NCBI RefSeq assembly: GCF_003339815.1
Contig: NZ_PPTT01000001.1
Coordinates: forward strand, 124,001 to 188,000
DNA from: Eggerthella sinensis
GTDB taxonomy: Bacteria; Actinomycetota; Coriobacteriia; Coriobacteriales; Eggerthellaceae
Length of the DNA: 64,000 nt
Direction of reading: 5' to 3'
Of this stretch, positions 42,276 through 49,770 are shown one piece after another (within the stretch, counting starts at the first letter, position 1; each line of letters opens with the position of its first letter). Position numbers and translations under genes: made by a program. The notes beneath the pieces are model-generated. The model was given only the letters and a program-made list of their open reading frames with translations, did no database searches and had not been told where the DNA came from.

Positions 42276-43958
42276 TTACTGCTGATCGCCGGAAGCTTCG
42301 CCGTCGGCCAAAGCCGGATCGACGATCTTCCCGATCTCGGTGATCTCGTCTTCGGACGGCATCTCGTCCTTCGCGTTCACCAGCACCTCGTGATTGCGAT
42401 AGCTCACTTCGCCGTCAACGTCCGTGCCGCGCACGCTCAGCACGTATGCGCCCTCCTTTTCGGGCGTGAACGTGAAGCTCCACCACAGCCACTTCGCCGG
42501 ATCGACGTCGCCCACCTCGAACGGGGTCCACGTCTCGCCGCCGTCCATGGAGAATTCCACCGTCTTCATGGGATGGTCGAACGCATCGGCGTAACCGCTG
42601 AACGTGAACGGCTGCCCGTTCTGGATGATGAGGCCCTCGGGTACGCCGCACACCGTCACGTTCGGGCGGTTCACCTGCGCACCTTCTTGGTTGACCTGGC
42701 CGCATACGCGCTCGTCCATCACATCGGACGTCACGTGGTAGCCGTTGATCTGCTTCGAGAAAATCTGTGCGTCGTACGTTTCCTGCCAGTGCGTCACCGG
42801 GAAACCGTGTCGCGCGTCAAGGTATTCGCCGCCGATTTTGTACACCAAGTACCCCTTGTCGAGCACCGAGAGGTCGAACCCGCTGCGCGACGAACCGTCC
42901 GCGCGAATGACGCGCACGCTGTTCGTGTCTTCGGTGTAGCCGCCCGCCTTCTCGATGAGCCAGCTTACGGGAATGCCCGTGATTTCGGCCTGGCCGATGC
43001 CGCCACCGCCGATGGGATTCAGCTCGCACACCATCTTCGACGGCTTCGTCACCACGACGCCGGCCGCCTCGGCCTCGGCCACCAGGTCGGGCAGGTTCGC
43101 CGTATAGGGCTCGTTCACGTTGCCGTCGATGGTTATTTCCCACTCGTCGAACATGCTTTGCGGCAGGTCGATGTCCAAACCTGCAGGGCTGCAGGCGTAG
43201 CGCATGTGGTCGTAGTAGCCGTGGACGAAGTCGTAGCTGTACAGCTCGTCCTGCGTCTGCACCTTGTCCTGGGTTGTTGCGAACTCGCCCTGCACGTTCT
43301 CAACCTTGTTGATGCCCTGCAGCGCCTCGTGCTTCACGTTGTCCCACAGCTGCATGCCGTTGCCGTCCGCCGTCGCGTCGTGGCACGATTGGCACGTGCC
43401 GTTCGAGCCCTCGGCGAACTTGGAACCGCTGCGCTCGTTGAAGTGGATGGCATGTATGAGGCGGCCGAAATCGTCGCCGTTGTCGCGGTGGCACGAGATG
43501 CATTGGTTCACATCGCCGTACGTCTCAAGCGCTTCGTTGTCGATGGTGGCGTGCTTGTATTCCATGTTCTCGATCATCGCGTTCAAATCGGCGTGGCACG
43601 AATTGCACCCGCGATTGTCGGCGTCGAGGTAGTACGTGTTGTACGAAATGGTCCAGCTTTGCTGCATCCAATGGGGGCACTCGTACTCGGTGGGCGTGCG
43701 CTGCACCAGCTGCCCGTTCGCGTACTTGATGATTTCGGGGGCATACTCCTCGGCAATCTTGTCCCACTTACTGTAGTTGTCCACGATGTACTCTTTGCCC
43801 GGATACTGGACGTCGCCGTCCGGCTCCCCTCCCCGCACGATTTCGTCCGCAGTCGATGCGGAATCGACAGCCAACGCGGGGCCGGCGACGCAGCAGGCCG
43901 CCGTGACGACCACCACCCCCGCCATGCCGAGCGCGGTTTTCAGTCGCATGTTTTTCAT
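42276..43958 (-). CDS. Triheme cytochrome c fused to a sulfite-oxidase-like domain
   Basis: The 560-residue protein has a signal peptide, three CxxCH haem motifs (118-122, 153-157, 189-193) and, from about residue 250, a sulfite-oxidase-fold domain with the Mo-ligand Cys in MVCELNPIGGGGIGQAEITG and the Ig-like Mo-co dimerisation domain (FSMDGGETWTPF). Cytochrome and cofactor modules are thus covalently joined, letting electrons move between haems and Mo without a partner. The GGAGG site is 5 nt before ATG 43958. It is divergent from a LuxR gene and starts the two-gene operon. Confidence 0.87.
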   Translation of the reverse strand: MKNMRLKTALGMAGVVVVTAACCVAGPALAVDSASTADEIVRGGEPDGDVQYPGKEYIVDNYSKWDKIAEEYAPEIIKYANGQLVQRTPTEYECPHWMQQSWTISYNTYYLDADNRGCNSCHADLNAMIENMEYKHATIDNEALETYGDVNQCISCHRDNGDDFGRLIHAIHFNERSGSKFAEGSNGTCQSCHDATADGNGMQLWDNVKHEALQGINKVENVQGEFATTQDKVQTQDELYSYDFVHGYYDHMRYACSPAGLDIDLPQSMFDEWEITIDGNVNEPYTANLPDLVAEAEAAGVVVTKPSKMVCELNPIGGGGIGQAEITGIPVSWLIEKAGGYTEDTNSVRVIRADGSSRSGFDLSVLDKGYLVYKIGGEYLDARHGFPVTHWQETYDAQIFSKQINGYHVTSDVMDERVCGQVNQEGAQVNRPNVTVCGVPEGLIIQNGQPFTFSGYADAFDHPMKTVEFSMDGGETWTPFEVGDVDPAKWLWWSFTFTPEKEGAYVLSVRGTDVDGEVSYRNHEVLVNAKDEMPSEDEITEIGKIVDPALADGEASGDQQ

Positions 43959-44260
43959 GATCTCCTCCGTCTTCTCTCATCCGAAATGCAACGGCGCGAA
44001 CCTTCGGCCCGACCCTCCTTCCCACGCGCAACGCGCGCCTGCCGCATGCGGGGACGATGGTACGATCGAACCGTTTCGCGCACCATCAACGCATCCGGGT
44101 GAATAATGGGGCGAACCCGTGCGGGTATCCCCCGGTTTGGTTGATGGAGGTGGGCACCTTTTCGCCTATCGTGGAAATCGTATATAATGACCCAGCCCTG
44201 CCAGGGGCTTCGCACCGACGCTTGAGGGAGCGCCGGGAAGAGAATCGGGGGGATCGGACC
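43959..44260. promoter_or_regulatory. 302-nt divergent gap, haem-Mo operon and LuxR gene
   Basis: CCATCAAC (44083-44090) and GTTGATGG (44140-44147) form an 8-bp inverted repeat 49 nt apart, a candidate LuxR-site. TATAAT at 44183-44188 is the best -10 for the LuxR gene; its -35 is poor. No gene seen. Confidence 0.45.
44183..44188 (+). promoter_or_regulatory. -10 of the LuxR gene at 44261
   Basis: A perfect TATAAT, 72 nt upstream of the ATG. No good -35 sits 16-18 nt above it, so activation may be needed. Confidence 0.45.
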
Positions 44261-45766
44261 ATGCACAACAGCGCCGCCGCGCGCGTCAATCGCAGTGCCG
44301 TCCTTGCCTCCGCCGGATTGGGAGCGAACCTGCTCTGGTGCACCTTGGCCGGCCATACCGGAGGCTTCCCCTCCTCGCTGCACGACCTCGACCCCGCCGT
44401 CAATCCGCGCCTGTTCTTCCTGCTGGGTATCCTTGCCGTGGGCATCGCCTTCGCGCTTGCCCCGCGTTGGCTGCGCGAACGCGACCGTCCGTTTTCCTAC
44501 GTGCTGCCGCTCGCGTCATCGGTGGGCACCGCCTGTTTCGCCCTCGCGTCGAACCAAAGCCTGTTCGATCCCATCGTGTTGGCCGTAGCCGGGTTGGTCA
44601 TATTCGGCGCGGGGTACTTCTGGATCGCCTCGCGGTTTTACCTCTTGCTCACCCGCACGCAAACCTTCGCCTGCACCGCCTGGTGCATCGTCGCCGCATT
44701 GGCGACGGAGACGCTCGTGCTGCCCATCGTGCGCGAAGCGGTGCCTTCCGTCTGGCAAATCGTTATCACCATAGCGCTTCCGCTCGTCTCGGCGGCCCTG
44801 CTCAAGGGCGCCCGCAGCGCCGCAGCGGGATCGGACGCGCTCGAGCTTCAGCCTCGGCGCGCCGAGCTGCCGAAGGGGCACGAAGGCCGACGCAGCCTCA
44901 TGGTGCTGGTTGCAGCCGGCGCGCTGCTGCTGGCCACCGTGCGATCGTTCAGCTCCATCGGGCTGTGGGGAAACGAGGCCGTTGCCGCGCAGGGTCTGTT
45001 CGCCGGCCTCCTGTTCTCGCTCGTTTCCACGGCTCTCTTGGCCCTGTTCGCGTACGCCACGTTGGTGAAAACGACGCAATGGCGCCTCGACCTGCGCTTT
45101 CAGCCGGCGTTCATCTTCGTGATCGGCGGACTGTTCGTCGTGGTGTCTCAGACGTCGGCGCAGGGCATTCCCGCCGCGCTGCTTGACGCGTTCATGAGGC
45201 TCGACGACTCGTGCGCTCACCTGCTGTTCTGGATGGTGGTGGTGACGGCTGTCGACGCGCTGACCATGCCGTCGTATCGCGTGATGGGCATCGCCGCGGC
45301 CGTCTACGCGCTCAGCTCCATCCTATGGGTGGCGTTGCTGGGCAGCGGCGTGGCGTTCAGCAGCATGGTGATGCTGGGCGCCGCCTATTCGCTCACCATT
45401 GCCGCCATCGTGAGCGAGTGGATGGGCGCGCGGCGCCTCGGCGCGCAGAACGACCCTGTTGAGCCGGAACCCGCGCCGACCTCCTGCTCCGTTTCCGCTC
45501 CCGCCCCGCAGGGCGATTTGACGGGCGAACACGTGTCGCGCGCCATTGCCGACCGCTGCAAAGACATCGCCGTCGCGTACAAGTTGTCGCCCCGCGAAAC
45601 CGAGGTGTTCATCCTGCTGGCCCAAGGACGCACGCGCACGCTCATCCAAGACGAACTGGTGCTCGCCGAAAACACCGTGAAGACGCACATCGCGCACATC
45701 TACGCGAAGCTCGGAGTAGCCAACCGCCAAGAAATGATGGACCGCGTCCTGGGAGACGAGGGGTAG
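44261..45766 (+). CDS. Membrane-embedded LuxR-family regulator of the haem-Mo operon
   Basis: The 501-residue protein has about twelve hydrophobic spans up to residue ~390 and a C-terminal LuxR HTH (SPRETEVFILLAQGRTR, then NTVKTHIAHIYAKLGVAN). It is divergent from the haem-Mo operon, with an inverted repeat between. GGGGGG lies 8 nt before ATG 44261. It likely senses a substrate of that system at the membrane. Confidence 0.85.
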   Translation: MHNSAAARVNRSAVLASAGLGANLLWCTLAGHTGGFPSSLHDLDPAVNPRLFFLLGILAVGIAFALAPRWLRERDRPFSYVLPLASSVGTACFALASNQSLFDPIVLAVAGLVIFGAGYFWIASRFYLLLTRTQTFACTAWCIVAALATETLVLPIVREAVPSVWQIVITIALPLVSAALLKGARSAAAGSDALELQPRRAELPKGHEGRRSLMVLVAAGALLLATVRSFSSIGLWGNEAVAAQGLFAGLLFSLVSTALLALFAYATLVKTTQWRLDLRFQPAFIFVIGGLFVVVSQTSAQGIPAALLDAFMRLDDSCAHLLFWMVVVTAVDALTMPSYRVMGIAAAVYALSSILWVALLGSGVAFSSMVMLGAAYSLTIAAIVSEWMGARRLGAQNDPVEPEPAPTSCSVSAPAPQGDLTGEHVSRAIADRCKDIAVAYKLSPRETEVFILLAQGRTRTLIQDELVLAENTVKTHIAHIYAKLGVANRQEMMDRVLGDEG

Positions 45767-45820
45767 AGAGCGCCTGACGAGGGGCTTTAGCGCGCGGCGG
45801 GCGCGCCTTCCCTTTTTCTT

Positions 45821-46005
45821 TGGCGCGCCCGGAGTTTCGCGGGTCCGTGCGGCGCTGGCGCGCCGTTGAGGGGACCTGCGGGTTGCATCGACGGCGCGCA
45901 AGCGCCGCATACAACCCGCGAGCGCTCGCGCGCGCCATGGGAGGGGGGCACTCGCATGCCATGGGGGAAAAGGAAAACACCCGGACGCGCCAAAAAGAAA
46001 GGGAG
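45821..46005 (+). repeat. Dispersed intergenic repeat, copy 2
   Basis: Near-copy of 40967-41162 in the same orientation, with the same GCGGGTTG (45878-45885) and CAACCCGC (45912-45919) arms. The two copies bracket the haem-Mo operon and its LuxR gene. Confidence 0.75.
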
Positions 46006-46056
46006 CACCCGCCGCGCATCAAAGGGGCGCATAAAACATTACGAAAAAGTAACCAA

Positions 46057-46083
46057 TTAGCACTCTCGCTTGCCGAGTGCTAA
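46057..46083. promoter_or_regulatory. CIRCE element (HrcA operator)
   Basis: TTAGCACTC, 9 nt, GAGTGCTAA is a perfect CIRCE, the HrcA repressor site found upstream of chaperone genes. It overlaps the -35 of the hsp20 promoter. Confidence 0.95.
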
Positions 46084-46098
46084 TTGCCTTCCTACAAT
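46070..46098 (+). promoter_or_regulatory. hsp20 promoter
   Basis: TTGCCG (46070-46075) and TACAAT (46093-46098) are exactly 17 nt apart, with the CIRCE over the -35. Confidence 0.65.
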
Positions 46099-46179
46099 AC
46101 AACCATACCAAGCAAGGCGGCGCGCCGGCACAACCGAACCTACCGCCTACACCACCGAGTTAACAGGAGATGATGACCC

Positions 46180-46644
46180 ATGGCCATGATGGTACCGATG
46201 CGGAGGAATCGCAACCTGCTGAGCGAGCTGATGACCGATCCGTTCGACGCGTTCTTCGACGCGGCCAGCGCCCCGATGCAAGCCATGCAGAAAATGTCGC
46301 CCAGCCTTATGCGCACGGACATCAAGGAAACCGACGCGGGCTACGAGCTGACCATCGACCTGCCCGGCTTCAAGAAGGATGACGTGCAGGCCGACCTCAA
46401 GGACGGCTACCTCACCATCGCCGCGCAGACGCAGTCTGAGTCCGAGGACAAGGACGAGAAGGGCACGTACGTCCGCAAGGAGCGCTTCAGCGGTAAGTGC
46501 AGCCGTACGTTCTACGTGGGCGACGACATCGAGGAAGACGACATCAAGGCAAAGTTCGAAGACGGCGTGCTGCGCATCGCCGTGCCGAAGAAGCAGGAGC
46601 AGCCGAAGCTCGAGGAGAAGAAGAGCATCGCCATCGAAGGCTAG
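46180..46644 (+). CDS. hsp20: Small heat-shock protein, Hsp20/alpha-crystallin family
   Basis: The 154-residue protein has a short N-terminus, an alpha-crystallin domain (IKETDAGYELTIDLPGFKKD, then VRKERFSGKCSRTFY and the DGVLRIAVPK strand) and an IAIEG-ending tail. It is an ATP-independent holdase for unfolding proteins. AGGAG is 10 nt upstream. It is alone in its operon under a perfect CIRCE, so HrcA controls it. Confidence 0.93.
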   Translation: MAMMVPMRRNRNLLSELMTDPFDAFFDAASAPMQAMQKMSPSLMRTDIKETDAGYELTIDLPGFKKDDVQADLKDGYLTIAAQTQSESEDKDEKGTYVRKERFSGKCSRTFYVGDDIEEDDIKAKFEDGVLRIAVPKKQEQPKLEEKKSIAIEG

Positions 46645-46669
46645 CCCCCGCACACAACCCACGCTCCAA

Positions 46670-46695
46670 GGAAGGCGACCACCCGGTCGCCTTCC
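46670..46695 (+). terminator. Hairpin between hsp20 and sirtuin genes
   Basis: An 11-bp perfect stem (46670-46680 with 46685-46695) is followed by only a weak T content. It probably gives partial termination. Confidence 0.5.
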
Positions 46696-46728
46696 TGCTA
46701 TGATGGGGCAAACCTGATTGGAGGAGCC

Positions 46729-47478
46729 ATGGACGAACCCACCGCACGCGACATCGACACGTTCCGCAGCTGGGTGGCCGACACGCCTCCGGGCGGGATG
46801 GTGTTCTTCGGCGGCGCGGGCGTGTCCACCGAGAGCGGCATCCCCGATTTCCGCAGCCCCGACGGGCTGTACGCACAGAAGTACCCCTACCCGCCCGAGC
46901 AGATGATCAGCCGCAGCTTCTTCGACGCGCATCCTGGCGCGTTCTTCGACTTCTACTGCGACCGCATGCTGGCCCTCGACGCCCAGCCCAACCGCGCGCA
47001 CCGGAAGCTTGCCGAACTCGAGCAGGCCGGCACGCTCAGCGCCGTCGTGACGCAGAACATCGACGGCCTGCATCAGAAAGCCGGCAGCGCAAACGTGTTC
47101 GAGCTGCACGGCAGCGTCCTGCGCAACTTCTGCATGGGCTGCCGCGCGCCCTACCCCGTCCAAGACCTGCTCGCCCTCCGCGCGCAAGCGCCCGACGGCG
47201 TCCCGCGGTGTCCCGCCTGCGGCGGGATCGTCAAGCCCGACGTCGTGCTCTACGAGGAGCCGCTCGACGAGCGCACGATGCAGGGCGCCGTCGACGCTCT
47301 CGCACAGGCCGACCTCCTCGTCGTGGCAGGCACCTCCTTGGCCGTGTATCCGGCCGCGGGGCTCATCGACTTCTTCACCGGCCGCCGCCTCGTCATCGTC
47401 AACCGCACCCCCACCCCGCGCGACCGCCAAGCCGACCTCTGCATCGCCGCCAACGTCGGCGACGTGTTCGACTTCTAG
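46729..47478 (+). CDS. cobB: NAD-dependent protein deacylase, sirtuin family
   Basis: The 249-residue protein has the sirtuin motifs GAGVSTESGIPDFRS (about 29-43), TQNIDGLH (109-116), the catalytic His region ELHGS, and two Cys pairs (FCMGC and CPAC) of a zinc site. It removes acetyl or acyl groups from lysines, consuming NAD. It is just downstream of hsp20 and 30 nt before the Nudix gene, a likely second operon. GGAGG is 4 nt before ATG. No alternative family fits. Confidence 0.92.
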   Translation: MDEPTARDIDTFRSWVADTPPGGMVFFGGAGVSTESGIPDFRSPDGLYAQKYPYPPEQMISRSFFDAHPGAFFDFYCDRMLALDAQPNRAHRKLAELEQAGTLSAVVTQNIDGLHQKAGSANVFELHGSVLRNFCMGCRAPYPVQDLLALRAQAPDGVPRCPACGGIVKPDVVLYEEPLDERTMQGAVDALAQADLLVVAGTSLAVYPAAGLIDFFTGRRLVIVNRTPTPRDRQADLCIAANVGDVFDF

Positions 47479-47508
47479 TCTCCGCACCCAACCCACGAAG
47501 GAGCTCCC

Positions 47509-48123
47509 ATGACCGCCGTTCCCCAGCTTGCCGACATCCGCCAGGTTTCCGATGGTTGGATCAAGAAGTACGTGCTCGCCTACGACATGCCCGACGGCTC
47601 GCGCTACGAATACGAGAGCGCCTCGCGCAAGGCCCTCGACGCGTACCGCGCCGAACTCGAGGGCAACGCGCGCGGGATGCGCACCCCCGCCGACGCCGTG
47701 TGCATCGTGGGGCAAACGGCCGACGGGAAGCTGCTGCTCATCCGCGAGTTCCGCTACCCGCTCAACAGCTGGTGCATCGCGTTTCCGGCCGGGCTCATGG
47801 AGCCGGGCGAAGATCTGGCCACGTGCGTGAACCGCGAGCTGCGCGAGGAGACGGGCTACGGCCTGCGCACCGACCTCGACGAGGCGGCGGCGCTCCAACC
47901 GCTTCCGCAGGCGGGCTACTCGTCCACCGGCCTCACCGACGAGACAGTGCACGTCGTGTTCGCCCAGGTGGAGCGCATTTCAGATGCGCAACCCGAGCCG
48001 GCCGAGCTCATCGAACCCTTCCAGCTTGCCATCGAGGACGTCCCCCGCTTCCTCGCGGAGAACGAAACCCCCATCGGCACTCGCGCCCAGCTCGTGCTCG
48101 AAGCCTTCGCCCGCCGCCACTAA
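47509..48123 (+). CDS. Nudix hydrolase, ADP-ribose pyrophosphatase-like
   Basis: The 204-residue protein has a full Nudix box, GLMEPGE...RELREETGY (about 104-126), and a preceding FRYPLNSWCIAFPAG strand typical of ADP-ribose or ADP-sugar hydrolases. Because sirtuins make O-acyl-ADP-ribose, co-location 30 nt after the sirtuin gene suggests this enzyme clears that product. AAGGAG is 5 nt before ATG. It ends 3 nt from a convergent LuxR gene. Confidence 0.9.
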   Translation: MTAVPQLADIRQVSDGWIKKYVLAYDMPDGSRYEYESASRKALDAYRAELEGNARGMRTPADAVCIVGQTADGKLLLIREFRYPLNSWCIAFPAGLMEPGEDLATCVNRELREETGYGLRTDLDEAAALQPLPQAGYSSTGLTDETVHVVFAQVERISDAQPEPAELIEPFQLAIEDVPRFLAENETPIGTRAQLVLEAFARRH

Positions 48124-48126
48124 ACC

Positions 48127-49560
48127 CTAGGCCGAAATGCTCTCGGCTTCCTGCTCGAGCCGCAGAAGCAGTTCCGCCTGCGAGTGCACGCCCAGCTTGC
48201 CGTAGAGGTTGCGCATGTGCGTCTTGACCGTCGACTGGCTCACCACCAGCTTCTCGGCAATGTACGGTGCACGGTAGTTCTGCGCGAGCAACAGAAGCAC
48301 GTCCCGCTCGCGCGGCGTGAGATCGAAGCGCGCCGCCGCGGCGGCGCAGCGCTCCTCGAGGTTCGCCAGCACGGCTTCCGCCGCCTCGGCCTGCACGGCC
48401 TCGCGTCTGTTCGCCTGCTGCTGCATGATCAGAAACGACAGCACCCCGCCGCCTGCGAACGACGCCAGCACCACCGTTACGGTGAGGCCCGCGTAGGCCG
48501 GCGCCGGCAGCGCCGACTGCAATCCCACGAACAGCGCACGGACCGCAATCATGAACGCGAACGACCCGATGAGCGGCCAGGACGCGTTGCCCGCACGCGA
48601 GGCCGGGAACAAAAACGGCGTCATGACGATGTAGAACAGCGTGACCTTGTACGTGGAATCCACGATGAGCATGTGGAGAAACCACAGGTCGGCCGAGGCT
48701 TGCGCCGTGCAGAACGACACGAAGGTGACCGGCAGCACGAACAGCTCGTACACGAGGATGAAGCTGCGGTTCCACACCCGGTCGGTCACGAGCAGCGCGA
48801 TGAGCCCGGCCGCCACGATGCCGCAGCCGATGGCCACCTGAATGAGCGCGGCCATGGCCGCGTCGCCCTGCAGCGTCATCCACGACGATTGCGCCGACAC
48901 CATGGGGCCGCGGCAGATGAGCGGCAGCGCCACCAACCCAACGGCCACCACCTTGTCCTTCGTGCTCGCGCACGCGAAGCGCGGCAGCGGCCGCTCGAGC
49001 ACGCCCGCGTCGCCTTCCACCCGCGGCCGATACGCCACGAACACGCCGCCCGCAACAAGGGGCAACGCCCCCAGCAACAGCGGCGCCACCGCACTCGGGA
49101 ACAGGGCGAGCGCCATGGTGAGCACGCCCGACAGCAGGCAGGCCGCGGCAAACGTGCACGCCGCGCGGCGCGCGCCCAGCTCCACGAGCCGCTCGCCCCA
49201 CAACACCACGAGCAACCCCGTGCTCGCGCGGTAGACCATGAGCACGCCGAGCGCCGTGCCGTCGTCGGCAAGCCCCGCGTACAGCAGCAGCCACGAGGAG
49301 ACCAGCGCAACCGCCGCCACCGCACCGCGCACGGCAACGCTCGCGCTCAGCCGCGCGCCCGGACGCACCCGATACCAGGCGATCACTGCAAGCAGCACCG
49401 CCGCTTCCACGATGTAGGGCACGGGCGCGAACATGGAGAAACTCACGAAGTGCGCAACCGGCATGCGCTGCACCTCAAGCACCATGAGCGCGCAGGCAAG
49501 CCCCGCCACGGCGCCCATCACGCCGGGCGTGCGCGCGAAAAACAAGCGGATCAAACGCAT
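48127..49560 (-). CDS. Membrane-embedded LuxR-family regulator
   Basis: The 477-residue protein has about twelve hydrophobic spans to residue ~395 and a LuxR HTH (TPRERDVLLLLAQNYRA, then STVKTHMRNLYGKLGVHS). It is divergent from the flavin reductase at 49771, with a striking inverted repeat between. AAGGGG is 8 nt before ATG 49560. A TATAAC -10 lies on the minus strand at 49586-49591. Confidence 0.85.
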   Translation of the reverse strand: MRLIRLFFARTPGVMGAVAGLACALMVLEVQRMPVAHFVSFSMFAPVPYIVEAAVLLAVIAWYRVRPGARLSASVAVRGAVAAVALVSSWLLLYAGLADDGTALGVLMVYRASTGLLVVLWGERLVELGARRAACTFAAACLLSGVLTMALALFPSAVAPLLLGALPLVAGGVFVAYRPRVEGDAGVLERPLPRFACASTKDKVVAVGLVALPLICRGPMVSAQSSWMTLQGDAAMAALIQVAIGCGIVAAGLIALLVTDRVWNRSFILVYELFVLPVTFVSFCTAQASADLWFLHMLIVDSTYKVTLFYIVMTPFLFPASRAGNASWPLIGSFAFMIAVRALFVGLQSALPAPAYAGLTVTVVLASFAGGGVLSFLIMQQQANRREAVQAEAAEAVLANLEERCAAAAARFDLTPRERDVLLLLAQNYRAPYIAEKLVVSQSTVKTHMRNLYGKLGVHSQAELLLRLEQEAESISA

Positions 49561-49600
49561 CGGACACCCCTTCCCCTCGACCATGGTTATATCAGAAAAC

Positions 49601-49637
49601 CGGTATGAAGTCGGCCCCCGCCTGCAACTTCATACCG
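49601..49637. promoter_or_regulatory. Perfect 11-bp inverted repeat, LuxR/flavoprotein divergent gap
   Basis: CGGTATGAAGT (49601-49611) and ACTTCATACCG (49627-49637), spacer 15 nt. This is the cleanest operator candidate in the window and lies beside the LuxR -10, where a LuxR dimer could bind. Confidence 0.65.
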
Positions 49638-49770
49638 TTTGTAGGAGGAAATTCCGCCTCGTGCGGCGTAGTTTCGGAAGCGTTCGGGCGCCGGTTGCCG
49701 CTTCGCCCCTCCCTCCCAACCGAGGCGGCGCCGGACCCCGCACGCATCTCACAAGGAAAGGAGAGGGAGT

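Larger units (their letters stand above)
45767..46179. other. 413-nt gap with repeat copy 2 and hsp20 control region
   Basis: No gene is supported. It holds repeat copy 2 and, at its right end, the CIRCE element and promoter of the small heat-shock gene. Confidence 0.6.

Noticed and set aside
44100-44180. Riboswitch in the LuxR leader (GC-rich hairpins near GGTATCCCCC)
   Set aside because: No conserved aptamer core was recognised; the inverted repeat explains the symmetry as a protein site.
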